Source: JBAZTO01 sp041661865
GTDB lineage: Bacteria; Planctomycetota; Phycisphaerae; SM23-33
Assembly (NCBI GenBank): GCA_041661865.1
Contig: JBAZTO010000019.1
Span: forward strand, 1 to 64,000
Direction of reading: 5' to 3'
DNA: 64,000 nt
Shown here piece after piece: positions 45,056-56,400 of this stretch. A program made the translations under genes and the position numbers. Position 1 is the stretch's first letter; each line of letters opens with the position of its first letter. The notes below the pieces were generated by a model. The model did no database searches. It saw only the letters and a list, made by a program, of their open reading frames with translations, and was not told the DNA's origin.

Positions 45056-45280
45056 ACTCGCCGCGCCAGGTTCCAACTGCGGCGAATTATACCTAACAAT
45101 ATACGAACGTAAAGAAAAATCACGACAATAAATGGTGGCTGGCGAACCCCCAGAGCAGGAGAACAGGTGAGCAGCAGGGCGGAAGATGAGGAAAAAGTCG
45201 ATGCAAAATCCGACGCAGCAAAGTGCGCAGTTTCTCGAACGCGAAGGACGTGGCGGCATTCTAAGGCAGCTTTGCGTCAC

Positions 45281-45354
<74 letters not shown>

Positions 45355-45466
45355 TTGCGCGCTTGCGAGTGTGAGTACTTGCTCGCAAGCCTGTGTAATT
45401 CGGGGGTATTCTGCACTCGCGAGACCGGCAAAGTCAAGGAAACGATCAATCATCAGGATGCGATCA

Positions 45467-46252
45467 TCATCCATGCCATCGTCGGCTGCGATAGGCCAGG
45501 ATCTTGCGGATGAGTCGCTTTCCATCCTCGTCCAACCTGGCCCGGCCGAGGTAGTCCTTGATGAAACGCATCCGCTCGACCCGGGAACAATACTTGGCAG
45601 CGCACCGATCCAATGCGGCCAGATCCTTGATGCGCCGGTGACGCCCCAGAAACCAGCGGGCAAAACTGCCGCGCGGGCAGTCGATCCAGCACAACAGCGG
45701 CCGCTCGCCCGGCGAGCCTTCGATGAGCACGTTGCGCCAGTAGAGATCGTTGTGATAGAAGGACGCCGCATGTATGCGCCGGGTCATATCGGCCAGTTGG
45801 CGGCGAAAGGCCGCCCGGGCATCGGGCGCGCACGACCGGGCGCCGGCTGGCTCGGGGCCCCCGAAATAATCCAGCAAGGTGACCGCATTGGGAACCGTGC
45901 GCGTGAGGATGAAGGCGTGCCGCAGCCGGCCTAGCCGGTCACGCTCTTCACCGCAGGCAATCCGCTGGGCGCACCGTATGCCCAACCGTTCAAAGACCGC
46001 ATAGTTCTCGAACTCCCGCCGCGCCTTGGAGGTCCGCAGCCAGAACAGCCATGAAGCGCGGGGAAAGCAATATTGCTTGAAGAAGACCGGGACGATCTCG
46101 CCCGAGGGCAGGGTCAGCGAATGCGGCTGCACGATGACGCCGGCAGAGCCCGCGGCCGGCCCGCCTCCGAACACGGCCAGAACATCAGACGAGGTACGAA
46201 GGCCCAACTGGAGAAAGGCCGATTGCCATCGCGGGTCAACAAGTAGCGTCAT
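45467..46252 (-). CDS. Lipopolysaccharide (Kdo/WaaP-like) kinase, second paralogue
   Basis: Second sugar-kinase-like protein of 261 residues with the small-kinase pattern: a Lys in VPVFFKQYCFPRASW (candidate ATP lysine), catalytic loop FYHNDLYWRNVLIEG (Asp169, Asn174) and WIDCPRGSF (metal Asp191). The loop matches the WaaP/RfaP family better than the first paralogue at 4759-5586. Both lie next to a tRNA gene. ATG 46252 starts after a TATAAT-like region about 35 bases upstream. It is divergent from the methyltransferase gene at 46412. Role: probably phosphorylation of an envelope sugar. Confidence 0.84.
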   Translation of the reverse strand: MTLLVDPRWQSAFLQLGLRTSSDVLAVFGGGPAAGSAGVIVQPHSLTLPSGEIVPVFFKQYCFPRASWLFWLRTSKARREFENYAVFERLGIRCAQRIACGEERDRLGRLRHAFILTRTVPNAVTLLDYFGGPEPAGARSCAPDARAAFRRQLADMTRRIHAASFYHNDLYWRNVLIEGSPGERPLLCWIDCPRGSFARWFLGRHRRIKDLAALDRCAAKYCSRVERMRFIKDYLGRARLDEDGKRLIRKILAYRSRRWHG

Positions 46253-46411
46253 GGCGGGTCCGATTCGATCTTCGCGTTTTTCGCAGCCTATAATCATACT
46301 GCCTGAAGTTGTGGAGGTTAGCTTATCGGCACAGGGCCCGTGTTTCCAGTCCGGCGGGAAAGATTCCATGTTTCAGCTTCATTTCATGTGGATGATTGAT
46401 AATCGGAGCGT

Positions 46412-47068
46412 ATGGCCGACACAATACATTACAGCAACCGCTTCAAGGACAGCCGTCGTGCCCTTGGCTACGCCACCCGTTTCGATCAGGGTTCGCGCCG
46501 GCGGATCAACGATCGCGAACAGCGCGCCGTCCGCGGAATATTCGAGGCGATGCCTCATTGCCGCAGCGTGTTGGATGTGCCATCGGGCGCCGGGCGCTTT
46601 CTGACCGTTCTGACACAGGGTGGACGCGAGGTGACCGAAATGGACATCTCCCGGGAAATCCTGGCTCTCGCCCGACAGCAAGCGGACAGCCTCGGCCTCC
46701 AAGCCAGGTTTCTCGAAGGCGACGCCCTGCGTATCCCCCTGCCGGCTGACAGTGTGGATGCCGTGTTCTGCAACCGTCTGCTGCATCACATCGGTTCCCC
46801 GGTGGACCGGGTGGCCTTCCTCCGGGAATTCCATCGGGTCACGCGCCGATACCTGGTCGTATCATTTTTCGATTTCCGGTCTTTCGGCACCACACGCACC
46901 TTCTTCAAGAAGCTCGCTGGCCGCCGTGCAAGTTTCGCCAAACATCCGACGCAGGCTGAGTTCGCGGACGAGGCCGCCCAGGGCGGGTTTCGTCTGTTAC
47001 AAGTGGTGCCCACGGGTGCCTTTTGGGTTGCCCAGAAGTACTTCGTGCTGGAAAAAACGGGGATTTGA
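46412..47068 (+). CDS. Class I SAM-dependent methyltransferase
   Basis: Methyltransf_11-type enzyme of 218 residues: motif I SVLDVPSGAGRFLTVLTQGG, VTEMDIS (acidic loop), EGDALRIPLPADSVDAVFCN and LREFHRVTRRYLVVSFFD. GATAAT lies eight bases before ATG 46412, with a weak CGGAG between. Paired head-to-head with the sugar-kinase gene, with about 160 bases of shared promoter region between. This layout suggests a role in envelope-molecule modification, but the substrate is unknown. Confidence 0.82.
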   Translation: MADTIHYSNRFKDSRRALGYATRFDQGSRRRINDREQRAVRGIFEAMPHCRSVLDVPSGAGRFLTVLTQGGREVTEMDISREILALARQQADSLGLQARFLEGDALRIPLPADSVDAVFCNRLLHHIGSPVDRVAFLREFHRVTRRYLVVSFFDFRSFGTTRTFFKKLAGRRASFAKHPTQAEFADEAAQGGFRLLQVVPTGAFWVAQKYFVLEKTGI

Positions 47069-47141
47069 GCCGCTTCGCGGCCGGCTGTCTCCCGCACCCT
47101 CCCACCTGATTCTGTCCGACGACCGCTCGCGCCTCCAACAC

Positions 47142-47186
47142 TGCGCCCGACAGGATTCGAACCTGTGACCTGCGGTTTAGGAAACC
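47142..47186 (-). pseudogene. tRNA-Arg(CCU) 3' half, probable attachment site
   Basis: The minus strand reads the anticodon arm GGTTTCCTAAACC (anticodon CCT), the T arm with ACAGGTTCGAATCCTGT and an acceptor CGGGCGC plus discriminator A, but the 5' half (acceptor strand, D arm) is missing. The sequence diverges right after the anticodon stem, at 47187. Such 3' tRNA halves are the usual product of integrase-mediated insertion, so this is a candidate att junction. Confidence 0.72.
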
Positions 47187-47452
47187 TTCAGTCGGGTTAC
47201 AACATCATTGATGCTACGTAGTTATAAGGCGGATTACAAGCATTCTTGAGGTTTTCAAGTGGATGGCAGGTCACTGAGCACTGCAAAACAAGTCACCACC
47301 ATGTGACGACTGACCAACTCAGTGACCAACTCGGAACTACCGGCAAAACAATGGGAGGAATAGGTCCGAACAAGGACGTTGCCGCCAAACCAACGCGATG
47401 GTTGACCGCCTTCATCCCATTCGACTGTCCTTGCCCGCCAATCATCCAGGCG
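47187..47452. other. Gene-free stretch beside the tRNA fragment
   Basis: Lower GC than the surroundings, with TAGTTATAAGGCGG near the tRNA break and a local direct repeat (TGACCAACTCAGTGACCAACTC near 47308-47332). The open frames are short and I see no gene or integrase remnant I could name. It separates the tRNA break from the giant gene's stop. Confidence 0.5.
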
Positions 47453-50400
47453 TCAGACAATATGTATGAATTCTCCGGGCTCGCTGGAAACTTGCCGCGG
47501 CGGGGCAGGATAGGCCCATGAGTTCAGCTTGTCAACCGTGTCTGTGTGCTTGACCGACTTGACCTTGCCGGCCGGAGCGAACAGCCCGCCCAGGCCATCC
47601 CAATTCAGCAGGTTCAGCGTGCCTATCCTGGCGGAGATGTGGCTGTCCACGAAGAATCGCGGTATCGGCTGATTTCTGGGGATCTTCCATCCCGTCACGG
47701 TCAGTGTCTTGATAGTACCGGTCGGCGCGTTGGCCGTGTCACCTTGTTGCACATGGCGATCGGCCTGGAGCAGGTTGAAGCTTACGCCCGCGCCGTAGTC
47801 GCTGCCATTGCTGGCACCCATTTTCAGGCTGGTAATGTCTCCAGCTGAGCGGATCACGCTGTGGTCAACCGTTCCGGCAAAGGTGAGCGAGCCGACGAAA
47901 CCGGCTTGCACGTCCCATGTCGTGCCGTTGAGCAGATCGCCCGCGACCTTGACGCTGCCCAAGGCAGCCTTCTTGGCCGGCAAGGCCGCTCCAGTCAGCG
48001 TCACGTCGGCCCCGAAATGTCCTTGGGAGCCGGTCTTGGTGTTCACGCTTGTGGTCAGCGAGCCGATCCAGCCTGCCGTGATAGTGCCTGACTGCCAGTC
48101 GGAGACCGTGATCGAGTTGATCCCGCCCGAGGCCGTAACACTGGCGGTGCCGACCCGGCCGGCCTTCAGCGAATTGATCGATACGCCGCTGCGGGCGTCC
48201 TGGCCCGTAGCCGTCAGTGTGGACTGATCCAGATAGCCCAAGACGTTGAGGTTCTTAAGCCAAGAGCCAACATTGAGATCCACACCAATCATTTGGCCGC
48301 AGGTAATGCCAATCCCCTTGGTGGCGCCGGCGCCAGGCATGACCAGATCGGCGCCATCTCGCACGTCCTCCACCTGCAAGGTACCGATGTACCCGGCGCC
48401 GGTCATAAGAACGCCGCCGCCGACCAGATCAATTGTGCTTGCGTCCACTTGTCCAAGTGGATCATCGCTCGTAATCCGCCCGACTGTCGCGCCGGGAACA
48501 GTCCCGCCCTTAGTCTTGAAGGTCAGTTTCGTTTTGTCGTCTGATTGGGTCAGGGCCACCTCTTCCAGTTCCAGGCCCGTCCCAACGACGGTGATGCCCT
48601 TCTTGTTGACGGTGTAAGTCGCCTCGCCCAGGAAAGTGAAGATCGCCGAGCCGCCCTTGAGCGTGACCGTCACATCCGTGCCGTCAGCGTCCTTGTAGTA
48701 CAAGGCCTTGTCCGTGAGCGCATACGGCACCATCGTCATGGACCTGACCGTGACCTGCCCGTCCTGCAACGTCAGGACCAGATGGCCTTCGTTCAGCGAA
48801 CTGGTATCGGCGAGATCCAGTAATGCCTGTCCGGGCAGGGCGCCAGCCGAGACCTGGAAGTTCAGTTCGACCAGGCTGCCGGACCCGCCGGCCAGGATGT
48901 TCGTGGAATAGACCCACAACCTGACCTCTCCGGCCGCGTCGTCCACGTTGGTCGTGAGGGTCCACCCAGGTGTCAGGGTGCCAAGGCTCACGTCCGCGTT
49001 CGTCAGGTCCAGCAAGGAGGTATCGTAACGCAGGCAGATGTCCGCCGCTTGCAGCCCGGTGGCGTCGCCGAGAAGCACCGGGACGCTGACCCGTCCGCCG
49101 GGCACGGCCGTCAGGTTCGGCACGCTCATCAACGGATCGGGCCCGCCTTCCACGATCGCCGGCAGCACGCCTGGAAGGTTGGGTATCTCCGGCTGTGACA
49201 GGCCAACGCCCTTGCGGGCGAGGTACGAGGCGTCCAGGCTGCTGAGACCCCCGTTGCCGGTGGTGTCAGCCAGCAGGACTGGGTCTTTCATGCGGTAGCT
49301 GGCGAAGCCTCCGTCCAAGCCCACGCCCACGCGGGCCAGGTACGCCGCATCCAAGGCGCTGTAGGCGTGGTTGCCCGTGGCATCGCCAAGGTAGGCCACC
49401 ACTTGCACCGCGCTGTCGGTGGCCGAGGAAATCGCGCCCTCGTTGATGGACAGGTTCTCCAGCCGGATCGGGCCGGCCGAGGAGTAGGGGGCGCCGTTGG
49501 GAATTGCTGCCGACACCCGCACCAGGTCGCGCGCGTCGGCTGCCAGGGGCGTCTGGCCGAAGACCCACACAGCCACACGGCCAGGGGTCCCAAGGTCGCG
49601 TTCCACCGACCAGCCCGCCGGCATGCCCGACGCCAGCGTCACGCCGGTGACGGTCAGCATGGTCGGGTCGTATTCTAAGACGAAATCGATACCCAGGATG
49701 CCGTCCCCGTTGTCAATGGACACAGGGATTCCCGCGCCGGTCGCCGGGACGTTGACGGCCTGCCCCGGTCCGCGGGTGAAGTCCGGCAGCGAGAGCATCC
49801 GGGCCGTGCCCGCCTCAACCGTAACCGTGTTGACGTAATCGCCACCCTCGACGTTGTTCGCGTCGCCGTCCAACAGATGGCCTTCGCCGTCCTTGAAGGC
49901 GTCGGCTCCGCTCCGCAGAGTCACGGTGTACGTGTCGGCCGCCAGTGGACCGCCGGTCTTGATGAAGGTGACCGTCCTGGCCTGCTCGTCATACAGCAGC
50001 GAGCCGGCCACCGGGCCGACGGTAGCGCCAACCACCGTCAGGTCCGCCGGGCCGTATGTGCCCGCCTGCACGTCGTAGAGGTTCAGCGTGCTGACGTCCA
50101 GTGACCGTCGGAAGCGGACGACGAAGCCGCTCGGCGTGGTCTCCAATCGATCCACGCGGAGCTGCGAGAAGTCCAAAGTGGTCGCCGCCTCGATGGCGCC
50201 GGGATCGTCCTCGACGTACCCGACGTTGTCGCGGGCCACGCTGCGGAAGGCGTAACTGTGCCCGCCGACGCCGATGAACTGGGCCGAGGTATCGGCCGTG
50301 TCCTGCTGCCAGACCTGCCACTCCCCGCCGTTGTCGGAGACGTAAACCGTGTAGCTGCCGACGCCCGAACCGTTGGCGTCGTCCTGTCCGGCCCAGGTAA

Positions 50401-53400
50401 CCGTGAAGGGCTCATCCGGCAGTTGCACCGCCAGGGCCTGCACGGCGCTGGTCGGCTTGCCGGCGTCGATGGTGTTCAACGTGGTCGGGGTGGGCACGGC
50501 CTCGTTGGTGTCAAAGAAGTTGAAGGCCTGGTTGGTGATCTGCGTGCCGCTGGCCAGCCCCGCCAATGGGCGGATCGTGTAGCCCAGGTGCCCCTCGCCA
50601 TTGTGGAGGTCCTCGTCGTTGACGGGCAGGAAACCAGCCATCGCGTCATCCGGCGCTTCCATCGTGTCCGGGTCCAGCGACTCAAACAGCCATGTGACCT
50701 TCCGTGTGTCAGAGTCCAGGCCCGCCGTGACGCGAACCAGAAGGTTGTTGCCTTCCGGCCGGAGGTCCACGAGGGTTTCATAGTACTGAAGCCCATCCGG
50801 CACATCGACCCAGAAGTCCCCATACAGGTTCACGTCGCCCAACTCGAACGTCATCAGGTCCAGGTCGGCATCGAAAGTGTCCTCGATCCGCACCACCTGC
50901 GCGGGAGCCGTAGCCCCAAGTTCGGGATCGTTCTCGTAGTAGATCGCGTACGGCATGGCCGTGTCGGCAACGATGTAATGCCCCACCCCCGCCCCCGCCG
51001 GGCCAACCTTGTCGTTCGGGTCAAACGAGGCGACGACGTTGGTTTTCGACTGCCACAAATCCCACAGATCCTTGACTGTCCACAGGCCCTCTGTGACCCT
51101 CACAATCAAGTCCCGAGTCGGATGCCATAGCTTCGCTAATACATCATATTGCTTCCACCATCTGGTAAGGCTCCATTCGCCGCCGTATCTCAACCGTGCA
51201 GCACCCTTAGAGGCGAACTTCAGGGCACCTATTCCCATCAGGGCTACGTTCGCCAGTCTCTTTACGTTGTCAACAACGGACCCTGTGCCGAGCCTGAGAA
51301 CATCATGCGGGCTCAAGACCTTCACCACGTCTCTTGCGGTGTCCATCGATCCCTGGATCACCCAATGTTGCCCACCAAACCGTTCTGATCCGACCTGATG
51401 AACGCGGTCTATCCAACCGTCAATCTTGTCCGCTACTTCATACGGTGCAGACCACAACCCCAAGGGGTCAACACCGCCAGTTGAAGCGTTTCCGCTATAC
51501 CGGTACAAGTTGCAGTCCCCTCCTACTATCCCAAGTGGGTCTTCGGAGGTAAACCGGGCGATATTTGAAGCGTAAACACGTGCGCGCATCAAGGTGAGAC
51601 CATTGCTCTCGCTCATCACCCCGTATTTGCCAGCGAAATCAAAAGGACTAGATACAGCTTCAGTCTTGGCGAGTAACGACCCGAACGGATCGTAGGAGTA
51701 AGCGTTGAGTACGTCTGTTCCCATAGATCCGATCAGTTCGCTAACATTGCCCATTGCTGAGAAGGTGTAGAAGGCCCCGTTTCCTGAGGCATCTACCCTA
51801 GAGGTTAGCCCAAGACCATAGCCATAACGAGCGACGAGGTTGCTAGTGCCATCGTATTCCGCCACAACCTTGCCCATGCCCCTTGGGTCAGTCAGGTAGT
51901 TCGTGGTCGCGCCATCGACCATGGAGGCTACGCGGTTGCCCAAGACGTCGTAACTGTAGGTCCAGGTGCTTCCGGCCCCGATTACCTGCGCAAGGCGGTT
52001 CTCGTCATTGTAGGAATACGTCCAGCCATCCGCGCCGTCGATCCTGGAGATGAGGTTCCCATCGACGTCGTAAGAATAGGCAGCCGTGCCGACGGTGGTG
52101 TACTGGTTCATGTTGTTGGCGGCGTATTCGGTCGTGACGCCGTTGGCGATGGTGCGGATGCGGTTTCCGGCGGCGTCATAGACGTATGTGAGATCCTGGT
52201 CGGGGGTGGAGGGGTCGGTCGAATCGAGCACAGCATGGGTCAATTGGCCGGTGGCGTCGTACTGGTAAGTCCACAGGCCGTAGGACGTGCCTTCACTGGT
52301 TCGCCGGCCGAGGGAGTCGTAGGTGTAGTCGAAACGGCTGTTGACCGAGCCATTCGAGGCGCAGTTGACCAGGTGGAGCAATTGGCCGGCGGCGTCGTAC
52401 TGGTAGGTTGTGTACGTGCCATTGCCCTTGTCCTCGCGGACCAGGCGTCCGACGGCGTCATATGTGTACATGTCGATGGTCGCGCCAGTGCCGTCGGTCA
52501 GGCTCGAAAGCCGCCCGGCCGAATCGTAATGGTAGTTCGTGACGAAGCCGTCGAACGTCGTCATGCTCGCCCGCCGCCCGCCGGCGTCATAGGTGTAGGA
52601 GAGCCACTGGCCGCTCGTGTAGGTGATCTTCGTCATGCGGTCGGCGGAGTCGTACACCATCGCGGTCGTGCCGGTGGCGTCGGTAGCCGTCAGCATGTTG
52701 CCGCGGGCATCATAGGTGTAGTCCACGTGCGTGCTGTCGGCGTAGGTCTTGCGGGTGAGCAGGCCGTCGCCGTTGTAGGCGTAGTCGATGGCTTGGCCGC
52801 GGCGATTGGTTGACTCAATCAGGTCGCCCAGCGGATCATAGGCGAAGTGTTCGGCCGAGCCATTGGGATAGGTGATGGCCGTCATGTCCCCCTGTGAGTC
52901 GTAAGTGTAGCGCGTGGTGTTGCCTCGGGCGTCGCGGACGGCCAGCAGGCGGTTTAGGGTCGGATCGTAGGCCATGCTGACGCAGTTGCCCAGGGAATCG
53001 ATCTGACTGGTGAGGTTGCCCCGGCCATCATAGCGGTAGGAATAGGTGACGCCGGAGGGCGCCGACAGGCGGGTGAGGTTGTGGTTGGTGTCGTAGGTAA
53101 ACCGGGTTATGCGGCCCAACGCGTCATGGGTCTGGGCGACTTGGCCGCTGTCGTTATAGAACATCGTGGTCGTGGCGCCAGCGGCGTCGGTGACATACAG
53201 TCCGTTGGCTGTATCATAGGCGTAGGAGACGGCCTCGGCCCCGCCATCGCGGTATTCGCGCGTGAGGCGCCCCTGGGCGTCATAGTCGAAGTAATCGTGC
53301 GTTCCTCCAGGGTAGGCGATTGAGACAATGGCGTGGGCAGCCGGGCCGCTTGTGGCCGCGGAATATGTGTACACGGTGGTCCCGTCGGCGCCGGTGACGC

Positions 53401-56400
53401 TGGTGAGGTGCTCGCCGGAGGCATCATAGGCGTAGGTGGTGGCCCTGCCGGCTGGGTCCATGACGGAGGTGATCCGCCCCTGAGCGTTGTAGGCCAGCGT
53501 CAGGCTGTCGCCGTTGGAGTGGACCAGGCCAGTGAGCCTGTCGCCGGTATAGACGCAGGCGATGCGGTTGCCGTTGGTGTCCTGGACGTAGTCCAGACGC
53601 CCGTCGGCGCGGAAGGAGTAGGCCGTGCCGTCGGTCTCGACAAGGCGGTACAGCCCCTGGTCAAGTGTGAGCGCCGCGTAGTCGCCCGGCGAGCCGAAGT
53701 AGCCGCCGGTGGATAGCTTGCGGAAGGCTCGCGTGCCGCCGGAGGCGTCGATGGTCACGTTCTGGTCGGCGTCGGTGGCCAGGGAGATGTCCCAGTTGTG
53801 CGTCCAACCGCGACCCAGGGAATCCAGCGCATAGCGACCTGAGATCGGCTGGAGGAACGCACGGCTGAAGACCAGCGGCAGACCTGGGGCGGCATCGGAG
53901 ACATCCACTGCGCCTGTGAGCGTGGGCCTCGGCAGGGACGCGCCGGCCTGCTGAATCTCGAAGGCCAGCAGTTTCGACACGTCATAAGCTTCGGCACCGT
54001 CATGGCCGAAAGTGCCGCTGGCGAAGGAGGGGCCGCCGACGGAGAGGCTGAATCTGACCCACATGGCCTCATCAACGTACTGGCCGAACTGGCTAAGGTA
54101 GTTGGCGTTGTCGTCCAGGACGGCCAGGTAACTACCGAGAGTGCCGCCGACGGAGGCGGTGAAATTGGACCAAATGGCGTCCCAGGCGTCGGGGGCGATG
54201 GAAGCGGGCCGGACATCGTCCTTGATGGCCGACCAGTCAATGGCCGCGCTGAAATCCGAGGCCATGCCCAGGGAGAAATTCGCCGCGCCGGTGGAATTGG
54301 AGAAGAAATAGACCGGGAACGATCCCGAAGCGCCAGGCGGAAGAATGCCGGCCAGCCCCTGCCCGATTCCCAGCCTCTGTACGCTGGCGGCATAGGAATC
54401 TTCCCAACTCAGGCGCAACCCGCCAACGTCGGTCGTCACGCTTAAGAGCGGGGCCGGGGCATCCGTGTCGCCGGTGTTGGTGTAACGGACCCACACGACC
54501 CCTTCCTGCCCAACCCGGACGGCGCTGGGTGCCTCAATAGTGGCCTGAACGTTCGGCCCTTGTCCAGCAGACACTATAAAGATGTCCGGGATGACCGTGC
54601 TCGTGATGGCACTGGCGGCACGGATATCATAAGCGCCGGTCGGGATGCCGGAAAGGTTGAACGTGGCATAGACCACATCTTGCTGCCCACGATAGACCTT
54701 CGACGGCGTCACCTCAAGGCCTGCGGGAGACACAAGTGATACCGCCACGTCGTCGGGGAAATTGGCCCCGCGGACGGTTACGGTTACGTTACCCGTATTC
54801 CCGCCATATCCCGGGCTGATTCCGCGAATCTGAAAATCCAGAATGGCGGACGTGAGGGTGAATTCTGCCGGGGCGTCGGGGGCGCCGGCTGCATAGGCCA
54901 GGATGTAGTAGGCCCCCGCCTGGGTGGAGGGGATCTCCACCTGCTGGTCGGCGGCGAGGTTGGTGGAGTACTTGGCGTCGTAGTCGCTCCGCGTGGGGGC
55001 CGAGCCGTACTTGACGTACAGTTCGTTACTGCCGATATCGTTGAGATCATTGAGGGAGACGAACAGATGCTGGCCGGCCTCGACGGAGACGCGGTAGTAC
55101 TTGTACTGGCGCGAGAAGTCAAACGTCTCGGTCAGCGGCTGGCCCAGCGTCAGGGCGGGCACGCCGAGGCGGAACGTCGACGAGACGCGGTAATTGTTGT
55201 CTTCGCGGCCATCTTCATCGACCACGGCACCGGCGTCAGCCTTGACGATCACGTAGTAGATGGCGTCGGGCAGGCTGGCGGTGTCGACGTCCAGGCCGGC
55301 GTGGTACACCTGGCGCTGGGACAGCCCGCCGGCGTGCGGCAGGCTCCCTACCAGCGTGTCGCCGGCATCGAGGGTCTCGTCGCTGGAGAGGTAAACCTGA
55401 TCGGTCCAGGTTCCGCCGGCCGGCGCGAGGTCGCGGTCGAAGACCGTCCACTCCACCGGCAGCGGGTCGCCACGATTGACGACTTCCGGCACGCCGACGT
55501 GCGTGACGGCCAGGTCGGGGTAGCCGACGTAGATCGGCTGGGACGAGGAACGCAGGTTGTTGGCCTCGACGTACCATTCATTGACGTCGTCGCCGGAATC
55601 GGCGGCTGCAATGAGGTAGTAGTACCCGGGGGCGACGTCGCGGATGACCGGCGCCAGGGCCGCGGAGTAGGTCGCCAGGGTGGCCAGCGGCCCGGTGTGG
55701 CTGACCTCCCCCAGGAAGACGTCATCGGCGTCCAGGGAGGCGTCGGCGGAGAGATAGATCGCGTCGGTCCAGGTACCCTCGGCTGCTGAGCGCCCGAGGT
55801 TGCGGACTGTCCATCCGACCTCCAGCGTCGAGCCAAGCGCCACGGCCGGCGGGGTGGTCAGTTGCGTGACGGCCAGGTCGGCCGACTCCACGCCCGCCGG
55901 GCGGATGGAGAGGGCGTACAGGCTGTCGGCGGCGAAGAAGTTCAACATGCCCTGGGCGGCCAGGCCGTCGATGGTCCGCCCGGTCTCGTAGGACTCCAGG
56001 GCTACCGGGCGCTGCGGGTCGCTGACATCGACCACCTGAACCTTGCCGGACTCGGGAATGGTCACATAAGCCGCGCCTGTCCAGAACTGCCTGCCGGGGA
56101 CGTTCGAGACGATTGTCGCCAGGTTGCCGCTGACGCTGAGGTCGCCGGCCTGGTCCACCTGGGCCGAGCCACACTCCACGGGATTGGCGACGTCCGAGAA
56201 GTCCCACGCCTGCAACATTCCCGGATCACTCAGCGTGACGTATGCCATCTCCCCGTCCGTGGCGATGCCCTGGGCCAGCCGGCCGATGTTGGCGGTGGAC
56301 AGCAGCACCGGATGGGCCGGGTCGGAGACGTCGAACTCGCTGAGGCCCTTGAACGGTTGCGGCGACGGCAGAGGAGAATTGACAGACACGGCCAGCTCGT

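Noticed and set aside
45056..45280. Longer N-terminus for the radical SAM protein
   Set aside because: The extension covers the promoter-like TATAAT and approaches the tRNA-Arg gene; the family begins at MDARKKLEYLAD.
47246..47521. 91-codon plus-strand open frame next to the tRNA fragment
   Set aside because: It overlaps the end of the giant gene, has no Shine-Dalgarno and shows no family features.
51030..51455. RHS C-terminal toxin with an immunity gene
   Set aside because: The frame continues for more than 1,300 residues past the core, no toxin motif is visible, and no small immunity gene follows.
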